64,000 bases of DNA from JANWKQ01 sp964624635 (lineage in GTDB: Bacteria > Bacteroidota > Bacteroidia > CAIKAF01), in NCBI GenBank assembly GCA_964624635.1, contig CAZUXM010000003.1:1-64000 (forward strand). The letters run 5' to 3'. Shown piece by piece: positions 1 through 9,407 of the stretch (the stretch's first letter is position 1; every line of letters starts with the position of its first letter). The position numbers and the translations under genes were made by a program. The notes under the pieces are model-generated. The model worked only from the letters and a program-made list of their open reading frames with translations. It had not been told where the DNA came from and did not search any database.

Positions 1-75
1 ATTCGAACCCGCGATACCCTTTTGGAGTATACACACTTTCCAGGCGTGCTCCTTCGACCACTCGGACATCTCTCC
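1..75 (-). tRNA. tRNA-Ser (anticodon GGA), 3' end cut by window edge
   Basis: Read on the minus strand, the segment begins GGAGAGATGTCCGAGTGG, the standard acceptor and D-arm start of a class II serine tRNA. The anticodon loop reads CUGGAAA, with GGA at 39-41. A long variable arm and a GGTTCGAAT T-loop follow. The acceptor 3' strand lies beyond base 1, so the gene is partial here. Confidence 0.93.
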
Positions 76-124
76 AATAAATTTAAGGATGGCAAAGGTA
101 TAAAAAATGAGCCAGATGAGCAAT

Positions 125-1153
125 CTAGGCAGTTCTCTCTCCCTTTAAGGATTTCATAAATTCACCTGCCACCTGCTCATGAGTCAGCCCCTTTCCCAAC
201 AGAAACATCAATTTCGTAATAGCGGCTTCAAAGGTCATATCTCCACCACTTAATACGCCTAACTTCTTAAAACCTGCTCCGGTTTCGTATTTCCCCTGAT
301 CAACAGCCCCTTCAATACATTGAGTAGTATTTACCAAAAGAATACCTTTTTCCTGGGCTTTTTGCATCCACTCAAAAAACCAGGGTTCTAAAGTAGCATT
401 ACCCGCTCCGTAGGTTTCCAATACAATGGCTTTTACATCTTTAATATTTCCTACTGCTTCCACTACCTCTTTACTTATTCCCGGAAACATTTTTAATACC
501 GTTACATGTGTATCTAAGGTATGATGGAATTTTGTTCCCCCTTCAGTTGGACGATGTATAGATGTATCAAAATATTCAATTTGTACACCGGCTTCTGCTA
601 ATATGGGATAGTTAGGACTCATATATGCATTAAAATGGCTGGTACTGAATTTAAAAGTACGGTTGGCTCTATATAACTTAAACTCAAAATATATAGTTAC
701 TTCAGGAACTTTTGCAGTGCCATTATCATTTTTTGCACAGGCAATTTCTAATGCAGTAATCAAATTTTCTTTGGCGTCCGTTCTTAATAGTCCCAATGGA
801 ATTTGAGAACCGGTAAAGATGACCGGCTTTTTTAAGTTTTCAATTAGAAAGCTCACCGCTGATGCTGAATATGCCATAGTATCCGTTCCATGTAAAACCA
901 CAAATCCATCGAAAGATTCGTAGTTGCTTTCAATGGACTTTACAATCTTTATCCAGTCTGACGGTTGCATATTACTGCTATCCTTTGGTTCGTCGAGCGT
1001 ATGTACTTTTATTTCAGCAGGTACTTGTTGTAATTCAGGAATAAGATCAATGATCTTTTCAAAATTCACCGGCTTCAATGTATTCGTTACAGGATCAATA
1101 AAACTCCCAATGGTACCACCGGTATATATAATGAGTATTTTGCTTCTTTCCAT
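125..1153 (-). CDS. ansA: Type I L-asparaginase
   Basis: Predicted cytoplasmic asparaginase, hydrolysing L-asparagine to aspartate and ammonia. The 342-residue length is normal for the type I family. Both active-site threonine motifs are visible: TGGTIG at residues 11-16 and HGTDT at 88-92. The conserved lysine lies in TDAKEN (about residue 128). No signal peptide is seen, which favours the cytoplasmic type I enzyme over the periplasmic type II. Its ATG overlaps the stop of the upstream TatD gene by one base (TAATG), so the two are probably co-transcribed and translationally coupled. Confidence 0.93.
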   Translation of the reverse strand: MERSKILIIYTGGTIGSFIDPVTNTLKPVNFEKIIDLIPELQQVPAEIKVHTLDEPKDSSNMQPSDWIKIVKSIESNYESFDGFVVLHGTDTMAYSASAVSFLIENLKKPVIFTGSQIPLGLLRTDAKENLITALEIACAKNDNGTAKVPEVTIYFEFKLYRANRTFKFSTSHFNAYMSPNYPILAEAGVQIEYFDTSIHRPTEGGTKFHHTLDTHVTVLKMFPGISKEVVEAVGNIKDVKAIVLETYGAGNATLEPWFFEWMQKAQEKGILLVNTTQCIEGAVDQGKYETGAGFKKLGVLSGGDMTFEAAITKLMFLLGKGLTHEQVAGEFMKSLKGERTA

Positions 1154-1920
1154 TAAAATAATTTGAATACTTGATTTGCATTGCGAGTAGTAATTTCTTC
1201 CACCTCGGGTAAAGATACTCCAAATATGTCCGCCAATTTTAACGCCACCAATTGAGTATAGCTGCTCTCATTTCTTTTTCCGCGATGTGGTGTAGGTGCT
1301 AAATAAGGTGAATCGGTTTCCAATACTATTTTCTCTATTCCAATTTCTTTTAATAAAACTGACAAATGAGAATTTTTAAAGGTAACCACACCTCCAATCC
1401 CTAAATAAAAACCCATATCAATGAGTTTTTTTGCTTCCTCCACTGTACCTACAAAACAATGGAATACTCCTTTATTTTCGCAGGTAATTTTTTTATCAAG
1501 AATTTCTATCAATTCAGAAGTACATTCTCTGGAGTGTATTGAAACGGGTAATCCCAATTCGTTGGCCCAGCCTATCTGAGTAATAAATGCTTCTTCTTGT
1601 TGTGCAACAAAAGTTTTATCCCAATATAAATCCATTCCAATTTCGCCTACAGCAATATAATTGCCTGAAAAAAGTTTGGCTTTAATAACCTCGAGTTCTT
1701 CTTTATAATTTTCTTTTACTGAACATGGATGTAATCCCATCATAGGAATAAAAAGTTCAGGATCTTTTTGTACTATGTCTTCTAATGCTTGTAAAGTAGA
1801 AGAATCTACATTGGGCAAAAGCACTTTTTTTACTTGTGCTTGTTTACACCTCTCAAGTACCTCATTAAAATCAGGCAAAAATTTTTCTTCGTATAAATGT
1901 GAATGGGTATCAATAAGCAT
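1153..1920 (-). CDS. TatD family metal-dependent hydrolase
   Basis: Amidohydrolase-fold deoxyribonuclease-like protein. The N-terminus carries the metal-binding DTHSHLY motif. Further family motifs are GEIGMD, SIHSRE, FHCFVG and the C-terminal ETDSPYLAP. About 255 residues is the usual length. The ATG at 1920 is preferred over the TTG two codons upstream, because a perfect -7 promoter element ends only a few bases before this ATG and its TTTG would contain the TTG. The transcript would then be nearly leaderless. The gene is followed directly by asparaginase. Confidence 0.9.
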   Translation of the reverse strand: MLIDTHSHLYEEKFLPDFNEVLERCKQAQVKKVLLPNVDSSTLQALEDIVQKDPELFIPMMGLHPCSVKENYKEELEVIKAKLFSGNYIAVGEIGMDLYWDKTFVAQQEEAFITQIGWANELGLPVSIHSRECTSELIEILDKKITCENKGVFHCFVGTVEEAKKLIDMGFYLGIGGVVTFKNSHLSVLLKEIGIEKIVLETDSPYLAPTPHRGKRNESSYTQLVALKLADIFGVSLPEVEEITTRNANQVFKLF

Positions 1921-1923
1921 GTA

Positions 1924-1931
1924 CAAAGGTA
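1924..1931 (-). promoter_or_regulatory. Bacteroidota -7 element TACCTTTG before TatD
   Basis: On the minus strand TACCTTTG matches TAnnTTTG exactly and ends four bases before the ATG at 1920. No well-spaced TTG -33 element is obvious. Confidence 0.6.
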
Positions 1932-1951
1932 GGAGGATTTTGGATTTTGGC

Positions 1952-3280
1952 CTACCTCAATATCTGCATATTCTGTGAATCCATTTTGATAAAAACCCAT
2001 AGTAACAAAGTAAAACCTAATAAAGACGACCCTCCGTAACTAAAAAATGGTAAAGGCACACCTACCGCAGGGGCTAATCCAATGGTCGTCCCCACATTCA
2101 TAAAATAATGGAAGAACATGAGACAAGCTACGCAATAGCCGTATACCATGTGGAACCGGTTCCGCTGTCGGTCAGCAGCAATCAGTAAACGAACAAGAAA
2201 TGCCAAGTAGATAAGTAACACTAGGGTCGACCCCCAAAAACCCCATTCCTCCCCTACGGTAGAAAAAATAAAATCGGTACGTTGCTTAGGAATGAATTTT
2301 AATTTGGTAAACGACCCATTCATATATCCTTTCCCTAACACACCTCCTGAACCAATCGCTACTTTTGAATTATAAACGTTCCACCCGGCACCTTTATAAT
2401 CTCTTACTATCCCTAACAATACATATACACGGGTACGATGGTGTTCTTTTAATACATTATGAAATACCCAATTGGTAGAAATTACTACACTGCAACAAAA
2501 AATAGTAATGAGTAAGGAGAAAATAAAATTTCGCACCAAAAAGTATATCAATACGCCTACTATTAAAAGTGTAATAATGATAAAAACCAATGCATTAAAA
2601 TGATAATAATATTCGAAGAAAACGGTAGATAAAAACAGGATAATAGTAGTGATAGCCAGCACCAATAAAATCCATGGCAATCCAAATCTGAACATAGCTA
2701 AAAACAAGGCGGTGAATACCAAGGTAGATCCTGTATCATTTTCAGCTAATACCAGCGCAGCAGGAAACAAAACTGATAAAATTGCCAATACCCCTTCACG
2801 CGTAGTACGAACAAGAGGGACCCCTCTAAAAGTTAAAATGGCTCTATTGTTATTATTCGGCTTGAATGAAAAATTTTGTGTACTGATTACTTTTGCCAAT
2901 GCCAATGCCGCAGCAAATTTGGCAAATTCGGAAGGTTGAATTTTGATACTGGAAGTAATCACAAACCACGCTTTGTTTCCATCTACCGTTTGCCCCACAA
3001 ACAAAACTAATACGAGCATCACTATTGTTCCTATGTAAAACACATACCAAAAACTGGTAAATATTCTACTGTCAAACAGCATGATAAAAAACGCCAGTGC
3101 AACACAAATTCCCATCCACAATAATTGTTTACCATGAGAGGTACTCATGTTAAAAATTTCACGGCTTTCATCGGTAATAGAAGAAGAATAAATATTGGCC
3201 CAACCAAAAATAACGAGGAAGAAGTAAAAAAATACTAACCACGGATCAATTGTTCCTAATATGCTGTTACTCCTGCTCAA
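1952..3280 (-). CDS. rodA: Rod-shape SEDS peptidoglycan glycosyltransferase RodA
   Basis: Polytopic inner-membrane SEDS-family protein that polymerises glycan strands for lateral wall growth with its partner PBP2. About ten hydrophobic segments cover the 442 residues. SEDS signatures include ENDTGSTLVF and the C-terminal VGVPLPFFSYGGSS. The start is a TTG at 3280 whose bases overlap the PBP2 stop (TTGA). It gives the expected N-terminus SRSNSILGTIDPW, so this non-ATG start is probably right. It is the last gene of the mreBCD-PBP2-rodA unit. Confidence 0.93.
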   Translation of the reverse strand: MSRSNSILGTIDPWLVFFYFFLVIFGWANIYSSSITDESREIFNMSTSHGKQLLWMGICVALAFFIMLFDSRIFTSFWYVFYIGTIVMLVLVLFVGQTVDGNKAWFVITSSIKIQPSEFAKFAAALALAKVISTQNFSFKPNNNNRAILTFRGVPLVRTTREGVLAILSVLFPAALVLAENDTGSTLVFTALFLAMFRFGLPWILLVLAITTIILFLSTVFFEYYYHFNALVFIIITLLIVGVLIYFLVRNFIFSLLITIFCCSVVISTNWVFHNVLKEHHRTRVYVLLGIVRDYKGAGWNVYNSKVAIGSGGVLGKGYMNGSFTKLKFIPKQRTDFIFSTVGEEWGFWGSTLVLLIYLAFLVRLLIAADRQRNRFHMVYGYCVACLMFFHYFMNVGTTIGLAPAVGVPLPFFSYGGSSLLGFTLLLWVFIKMDSQNMQILR

Positions 3281-5136
3281 TTATCTCTGCTTCTGGATCT
3301 TTTTACAACATTCATTAAATTTCCGTTCATCATTTGTGTTTCCATAGATGGACGAGTAATTTTACCACGTAAATATTTTTCTACCATTAATGAGGCAATA
3401 GGTGCTGCCCATGTAGCTCCAAAACCTGCATTCTCTACTAATATGCCAATGGCAATTTTAGGATTTTCCCGAGGGGCATAACACATAAATACGGAGTGAT
3501 TTTCACCATGTGGGTTTTGTGCTGTTCCTGTTTTACCACACATAATAATGTCAGGCATTTTTACAAAAAATGCAGTACCTCCGGGTTGATTTACGGCACC
3601 ATACATTCCTTCCTGCACCACATCAAAATATTTATCATCTACTCCTACCCAATTTTTTTTAAACTGTTCAGTATCTACTGCTTTGTTTCCTATTTTTTTA
3701 CCTACATGTGGTGTGATCCAATATCCTCTGTTAGCCACTGCACAAGCTAAATTGGCTATTTGCATAGCATTCGCCTGTAATTCTCCCTGTCCGATTCCTA
3801 ATGAAACTATAGTCATTCCTCTCCATCCCCCTTTACGATATAATTTATCATAGTACTCCGGTGTTGGTACTCTTCCTGATTTGATATTAGGAATATCTGA
3901 GCCAGGGAAATTTTGGCCAAATCCAAATTTTACTGCATAGCTTCTCCAAACAGCATAACCTTCTTCGGGAGTTTTATATTTACCTACAATATCAACAAAC
4001 GTATGGCAGTAATATGAATTGCAGGATGTTTGAATGGAATATTTTAAATCAGCTGTCGGATGTCCGTGGCAATCTACGGTATGAGCAGCAGAAATTCTGA
4101 AACCGCCGCCACATCCGTATCGGGTTTCGTTTTTTAAAATACCTTCTTGTTGCCCACTTAATGCCTGCATTACTTTAAAGGTAGATCCAGGGGGGTAACC
4201 GTCCATAATAGCACGGTTGTACAAAGGTTTATTGGGATCGAGTAATAATTTAGGATAATTGGTTTTTCTTCCTCTACCCACCAATAGATTCGGATCATAA
4301 GTAGGTGCTGAAACTAAAGCCAGTACTTCACCGGTTTTGGGTTCAATAGCTACGATGGCGCCTTTTTTATTTTGCATTAATTGCTCAGCATACTCCTGTA
4401 AGTCAGCATCAATAGTAATGCTTAAGTTTTCTCCTTGTACCGAAACAGTATCTTCGGCTCCATCTAAGTATTTTCCTTTTTCATTTTGTTTTACATCCAC
4501 AAAAACTTTTCGTACTCCTTTTATTCCTCGTAAAACATGTTCATACGATTTTTCAATACCACTTCTACCGATATAATCTCCGGGACGGTAATACGGATCA
4601 TGATTGGTAACGGAGGTATCTACTTCAGCCACTTCACCTAAAATAAGAGCTCCTATAGGTCGTGGATATTTTCTCAATGATTTTTTTTCGTAATAATATC
4701 CTTTAAAGAGGAACATTTTTTCCTGAATCGCTGCGATATTTTCTTTTGAAATATCTCTTACGATAGGAACAGGTTCAGTTTTGCTGATCTCTTTATTTTT
4801 AATTTTTTTCCAGGCAATACGGGTAACTTTCGCAAATTCTTCAACGGTGATATCTACCAGTTCACAAAAATCGGCAGTGTCGATAGCTTCTGCTTCGGTA
4901 GGTTGCATATAAATATCATACGCATAATCATTCCCTACCAATATTTTTCCATTACGATCAAGAATATTTCCACGAGCAGGGAAACGAACAATACGTTTAA
5001 TAGCATAGGTATCAACAAACTGTTTGTTGTAACTGGTATTGATTACCTGCAACTGAAGCAGTTTTACAATAAAAGCTATAGCAACAAAAGTAAATATACC
5101 GATGTAAACATATTTTCTACCGTTTTCGTCTTTCAT
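3277..5136 (-). CDS. mrdA: Penicillin-binding protein 2 (elongasome transpeptidase)
   Basis: Class B PBP that cross-links peptidoglycan in the rod complex. An N-terminal membrane anchor lies at about residues 10-30 and the PBP dimerisation domain at about 50-220. The transpeptidase has all three active-site motifs: STFK at 318-321, SCN at 371-373 and KTG at 535-537. Length (619) is normal. It overlaps mreD by about 20 bases upstream and rodA by four bases downstream, so the unit is tightly coupled. Confidence 0.94.
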   Translation of the reverse strand: MKDENGRKYVYIGIFTFVAIAFIVKLLQLQVINTSYNKQFVDTYAIKRIVRFPARGNILDRNGKILVGNDYAYDIYMQPTEAEAIDTADFCELVDITVEEFAKVTRIAWKKIKNKEISKTEPVPIVRDISKENIAAIQEKMFLFKGYYYEKKSLRKYPRPIGALILGEVAEVDTSVTNHDPYYRPGDYIGRSGIEKSYEHVLRGIKGVRKVFVDVKQNEKGKYLDGAEDTVSVQGENLSITIDADLQEYAEQLMQNKKGAIVAIEPKTGEVLALVSAPTYDPNLLVGRGRKTNYPKLLLDPNKPLYNRAIMDGYPPGSTFKVMQALSGQQEGILKNETRYGCGGGFRISAAHTVDCHGHPTADLKYSIQTSCNSYYCHTFVDIVGKYKTPEEGYAVWRSYAVKFGFGQNFPGSDIPNIKSGRVPTPEYYDKLYRKGGWRGMTIVSLGIGQGELQANAMQIANLACAVANRGYWITPHVGKKIGNKAVDTEQFKKNWVGVDDKYFDVVQEGMYGAVNQPGGTAFFVKMPDIIMCGKTGTAQNPHGENHSVFMCYAPRENPKIAIGILVENAGFGATWAAPIASLMVEKYLRGKITRPSMETQMMNGNLMNVVKRSRSRDN

Positions 5137-5653
5137 TTTTCTTTTTAACCGGTTTTATAAACAGGAGTTGTATAAATAACATAAGCAATATATTTAATAC
5201 AGTGCTCGCTAATGTCTTCTTCAAAATTAAGAAGAAAGAGTCTGTTTTGAAAACCTCCAGAAAAAAGAAACTCAACTGATGTACAAGAATCAAAATAGAA
5301 AAATAGATGAGGAAGTTACGGGTCCCCAAACTATACAATCCGGGTGATATGTTGTTATCTACATCCTCAGGCGAAATAAACATTCGTAAGGTAAAGATTC
5401 TGGTAAACATCATCATGGTACATGCTGCGGCATGTAATCCACCGGTATTCATAAATAAGTCAACAATTAACCCAACAAAAAAACCTGATAACAACAACCA
5501 TGCTTTGGTAGTGCGTACAGGTAACATGAGCAAACTCATAAAATAGATATGAGGGATAAAGTAAATGCCTATTTCTAGCCTACTCACCAAAAAAATGTCT
5601 ACTGCCAGTAACAACAGCATCCGAAGTAATATGATGAGATTTCTGTTAGTCAT
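5117..5653 (-). CDS. mreD: Rod shape-determining membrane protein MreD
   Basis: Small polytopic inner-membrane protein of the elongasome, 178 residues with about five hydrophobic segments. MreD is poorly conserved, so the call rests mainly on position (between MreC and PBP2, overlapping both), size and topology. The visible N-terminus TNRNLIILLRMLLLLAVDIF fits a first membrane helix. Confidence 0.85.
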   Translation of the reverse strand: MTNRNLIILLRMLLLLAVDIFLVSRLEIGIYFIPHIYFMSLLMLPVRTTKAWLLLSGFFVGLIVDLFMNTGGLHAAACTMMMFTRIFTLRMFISPEDVDNNISPGLYSLGTRNFLIYFSILILVHQLSFFFLEVFKTDSFFLILKKTLASTVLNILLMLFIQLLFIKPVKKKNERRKR

Positions 5654-6497
5654 GATTTACAGCAGCTACATCAACCGCCAAACTATCTTCCAGCTGTTGT
5701 TGTTCTTTTTCGTATTTATAATCAATGGCATATACATGCCTTATCGCAGTAAATGAAGTAGATAATCGGGCTTTAATTACATAAGACCCGTCATCAGGAT
5801 TAACATCATATCCCACTACAAAACCTACCAAAATACCTTCCGGAAATATTCTTGAACGAAGCCCGGAGGTTTCCAACGTATCTCCAATCTGTACATTTAC
5901 GTGATTGGGAATTCCTACAACGCTGGAGAATACCGGCGATTTTCCATCCCATTCTAAAGTCCCATCATCACCTGTTTTTCGTAATTGAACGGATACCGGG
6001 AAATTAATATTGAGTACTGATACACAAACTGCAAAATTTGGGCTCACCCCTTTTACTACGCCAGCAATACCTGATGGAGATATCACCCCCATTCCTGCAT
6101 GAATTCCTTGCGAAGAACCGGCGTCGATGGTAAAATAATTTTGAGACTTTGATAATGAGTTATTAATCACCTTGCATGGTGTATAAGTAAAAACCTGTTC
6201 ATAGGATGAGTCAATTCCTTTCTGTTTAAGGGCAAAATCCCGACGATTTTGCTCAATCATGGAATAGAGCCTTAAATTTTCCTCTGCCAGAATCTCATTT
6301 TCATGTTTGAGGTAAAAATATTCTTTAAAGTTACCATAGTATGAATACATACTTCCGGTAACTTCATTGGTAGAATTGAGAAATGCTACTCTTTGAAAAT
6401 TAGATCGCTGTAAAATGAGCACCAGTGCAATGGCTTCCAACAACAAAAACAGGAGTACAAACCCAAATTTTTGAAGTAGAACGGAGAGATTGCGCAT
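5646..6497 (-). CDS. mreC: Rod shape-determining protein MreC
   Basis: Bitopic periplasmic scaffold of the elongasome. One membrane helix lies at about residues 10-28, then a coiled-coil stretch at about 60-90 (NEILAEENLRLYSMIEQ), then the two beta-barrel MreC core with typical motifs such as DAGSSQGIHAGMGVISP and GDTLETSG. Length is 283. It overlaps mreD by eight bases and lies 21 bases after mreB. Confidence 0.92.
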   Translation of the reverse strand: MRNLSVLLQKFGFVLLFLLLEAIALVLILQRSNFQRVAFLNSTNEVTGSMYSYYGNFKEYFYLKHENEILAEENLRLYSMIEQNRRDFALKQKGIDSSYEQVFTYTPCKVINNSLSKSQNYFTIDAGSSQGIHAGMGVISPSGIAGVVKGVSPNFAVCVSVLNINFPVSVQLRKTGDDGTLEWDGKSPVFSSVVGIPNHVNVQIGDTLETSGLRSRIFPEGILVGFVVGYDVNPDDGSYVIKARLSTSFTAIRHVYAIDYKYEKEQQQLEDSLAVDVAAVNHD

Positions 6498-6518
6498 GTG
6501 GTCTCAAGGGGTGTTTAT

Positions 6519-7541
6519 TTATTTAATAAGAAACGAAAACTTATCTATGTTCTTAAGGGCAATACCTGTTCCGCGGGCAACAGCACGCAATGGATCTTCA
6601 GCCACATGAACCGGCAATTTGGTTTTCATACTGATACGTTTGTCCAGCCCTCTTAATAAAGCTCCACCACCGGCTAAATACAATCCGTGTTTATAGATAT
6701 CTGCAGCTAATTCAGGGGGTGTTAACTCCAAAGCACTTAATATAGCGGCTTCAATTTTGGTAAGGGTTTTGTCAAGTGCATACGCAATTTCCTGATAAGA
6801 AACCATGATTTCTTTAGGAATACCCGTCATCAAATCACGACCGTGTACCGGGAAATCAGGTGGAGGATTATCCAACTCCTGCATAGCAGATCCTACTTCT
6901 ATTTTAATTCTTTCAGCCGTTCTTTCACCAATGGTGATATTATGCTGACGACGCATATAATCTTCAATATCATGAGTAAGGTCATCCCCGGCAACACGAA
7001 TAGATTTATCACAAACGATACCTCCTAAGGCAATTACAGCAATCTCGCTGGTACCACCACCGATATCAATCACCATATTCCCCATAGGTTCTTCTACATC
7101 TATTCCGATACCAATAGCAGCAGCCATGGGTTCATGAATCAGGTATACTTCTTTACCTCCGGCATGTTCAGCGCTGTCTTTTACGGCTCTTTTTTCTACC
7201 TCAGTAATCCCTGAAGGGATACAAATCACCATTTTAAGAGTAGGTTTCATGAACTTACCCTTGTTATATATTTTTTTGATCATTCCGCGGATCATTTCTT
7301 CCGCAGCATAGAAGTCGGCAATTACACCGTCTTTTAGTGGACGTATCGTTTCAATATTGGCGTGGGTCTTACCATGCATGAGAAGTGCTTCACGCCCTAT
7401 GGCGATCACTTTTCCTGTTTTTCTATCCACTGCAACGATGGATGGTTCATCAACAACCACCTTGTCATTACTGATTATCAGCGTATTGGCTGTACCAAGA
7501 TCGATAGCGATCTCCTGTGTAAAAAAATCAAATAGACCCAA
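6519..7541 (-). CDS. mreB: Actin-like cell-shape protein MreB
   Basis: Bacterial actin that forms membrane-bound filaments and positions the wall-elongation machinery. The 340-residue protein has the phosphate 1 motif DLGTANT at about residues 14-20, phosphate 2 VIDIGGGTSEIAVIALGG and the adenosine motif LAGGGALLRGLD. The N-terminal GLFDFFTQEIAIDL is typical. It is the first gene of the mreBCD-mrdA-rodA operon and has a long AT-rich leader. Confidence 0.96.
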   Translation of the reverse strand: MGLFDFFTQEIAIDLGTANTLIISNDKVVVDEPSIVAVDRKTGKVIAIGREALLMHGKTHANIETIRPLKDGVIADFYAAEEMIRGMIKKIYNKGKFMKPTLKMVICIPSGITEVEKRAVKDSAEHAGGKEVYLIHEPMAAAIGIGIDVEEPMGNMVIDIGGGTSEIAVIALGGIVCDKSIRVAGDDLTHDIEDYMRRQHNITIGERTAERIKIEVGSAMQELDNPPPDFPVHGRDLMTGIPKEIMVSYQEIAYALDKTLTKIEAAILSALELTPPELAADIYKHGLYLAGGGALLRGLDKRISMKTKLPVHVAEDPLRAVARGTGIALKNIDKFSFLIK

Positions 7542-7614
7542 GATTTCCCGATTTTAAATGTTGTAGTGGACTAAGTAAAAAAACGTTTGGAATTTTAGCA
7601 AAAAAACTTCTACA

Positions 7615-7622
7615 CAAAAGTA
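7615..7622 (-). promoter_or_regulatory. Candidate -7 element TACTTTTG for the mre operon
   Basis: On the minus strand TACTTTTG fits TAnnTTTG, about 73 bases before the mreB ATG. The surrounding 212-base gap (7542-7753) is very A/T rich, with several long A and T runs and no open frame. A correctly spaced TTG -33 box is not evident. Confidence 0.5.
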
Positions 7623-7753
7623 ATTTTTTTTTGTTGCGAGAATTTTTTTTAGCAAGAAAAAAATTAATTTTTCATTGAGAAGATAAAAACCATTCAGCTC
7701 CTTCAAGTGATTTTTAAAAAGCTAATAAAAAAATGCAAACAGGGTTTTTGTCA

Positions 7754-9283
7754 TTAGTGTTTAAAATGACGAATGCCTGTTAATACCATTGCTTGTTTAT
7801 TAGCATTGGCCGCATCAATACTCTCCTGATCTTTAATACTCCCTCCGGGCTGTGAAATAGCCGTTATTCCTGCGTTTGAGGCAATTCCAACACAATCCGG
7901 GAAAGGGAAAAAAGCATCACTCGCCATCACAGCTCCTTTTAAATCGAACCCAAATTCAGCTGCTTTTTTAATAGCATGTTGCAATGCATCCACACGGCTG
8001 GTTTGACCACACCCCATCCCAATCAATTGTCGGTCTTTTACCAAAGCTATTCCATTTGATTTCAAGTGCTTTACCGCTTTAATAGCAAACTCAAGATCGG
8101 TTAATTCCTGGGAGGTAGGTTGTTTTTCGGTAACTACCTTAAAGTTACCTGCCCCTTCAACACTTCTATCAATATCCTGCTCAATGGCTCCATTCAATAA
8201 CGACTTGAACATATTAAAATAAGGGATGTTCTTCTTTTGATGAATGATGATACGGTTCTTCTTTTGTTTAAGTATTTCTAATGCTGCGGGCTCAAAACCG
8301 GGAGCTATCAACACTTCAAAAAACAAGGAATTCATTTCATTGGCAGTATCCACATCAATTTCTTTATTACAAACTATAATACCACCAAAAGCTGAGGTGG
8401 TGTCACAGGCAAAGGCTCTTTTGTATGCTTCACAAATAGTATCTGCCGAAGCTAAGCCACATGAGTTGGTATGTTTAATTATAGCCACTGTTGGTTCAAA
8501 GAACTCTTGAATCAACTGAATGGCTGCATCAACATCTACCAAATTATTATATGATAATTCTTTTCCATTAAGGATATCAAAAATCTCATCTAAATTTCCA
8601 TAGAATTTGGCTTGCTGATGAGGGTTTTCGCCATATCTAAGGCTTTTTATGTTGGATGATATCTTATAATCCCCTGCCCCTTCAATATGTCCGTTGGCAA
8701 AAAACGAATGGATCAATCCATCATAATGTGAAGAGGTTGCAAAGGCCCTTGTAGCAAACTGTTTACGATCTTCTATATCAGATGAACCTAATTTTGATTC
8801 AAGAAGAGCTAATAAAGGAGCATAGTCATTTCGTGATGAAACAATAATAGTATCCTCGTAGTTTTTAGCAGCTGCTCTTATTAATGAAATGCCCCCAATA
8901 TCAATTTTCTCAATAATGGCATCGGTATCTTTAGTAGTTCTTACTGTATCTTCAAATGGGTAAAGATCAACAATTACCAAGTCGATTGACGGAATATTGT
9001 ATTGTGCTTGTTCCTTTAAATCACCCTCATGATCTCTTCTATATAATATACCTCCAAAAATTTTCGGATGCAATGTTTTTACACGCCCCCCAAAAATGGA
9101 TGGATAATCTGTAATACTTTCAACCGGTGTAGCTTTTAATCCAAGGCTCTCAATATATGATTGAGTACCACCTGTGGAGATGAGTTCTACCCCCAACTCA
9201 TGCAGCTTTTTAAGGATGGGTTCAATACCTTCTTTATTAAAAACGGATACCAGGGCTGATTTAATTTTCCTTGAAGTGCTCAT
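7754..9283 (-). CDS. purH: Bifunctional AICAR transformylase/IMP cyclohydrolase PurH
   Basis: Catalyses the last two steps of IMP synthesis: formylation of AICAR and ring closure. The N-terminal MGS-like cyclohydrolase domain spans about residues 1-150 (SVFNKEGIEPI, STGGTQ, FGGRVKTLHPKI). The C-terminal AICARFT domain (about 190-509) has RYGENPHQ, IKHTNSCG and SDAFFPFPD. The length of 509 is standard. It is divergent from the ABC permease gene. The short spacer probably carries both promoters. Confidence 0.96.
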   Translation of the reverse strand: MSTSRKIKSALVSVFNKEGIEPILKKLHELGVELISTGGTQSYIESLGLKATPVESITDYPSIFGGRVKTLHPKIFGGILYRRDHEGDLKEQAQYNIPSIDLVIVDLYPFEDTVRTTKDTDAIIEKIDIGGISLIRAAAKNYEDTIIVSSRNDYAPLLALLESKLGSSDIEDRKQFATRAFATSSHYDGLIHSFFANGHIEGAGDYKISSNIKSLRYGENPHQQAKFYGNLDEIFDILNGKELSYNNLVDVDAAIQLIQEFFEPTVAIIKHTNSCGLASADTICEAYKRAFACDTTSAFGGIIVCNKEIDVDTANEMNSLFFEVLIAPGFEPAALEILKQKKNRIIIHQKKNIPYFNMFKSLLNGAIEQDIDRSVEGAGNFKVVTEKQPTSQELTDLEFAIKAVKHLKSNGIALVKDRQLIGMGCGQTSRVDALQHAIKKAAEFGFDLKGAVMASDAFFPFPDCVGIASNAGITAISQPGGSIKDQESIDAANANKQAMVLTGIRHFKH

Positions 9284-9407
9284 GAAGTGTAATTAAAATA
9301 TTGACAATTAGATACTTATATTAGATTAATGATTTTTACAAAAGTCATAAAAATTGTTGAACCCTATATTCCTATTTTTACACCAAGTATTAACAACTTC
9401 CATCCGT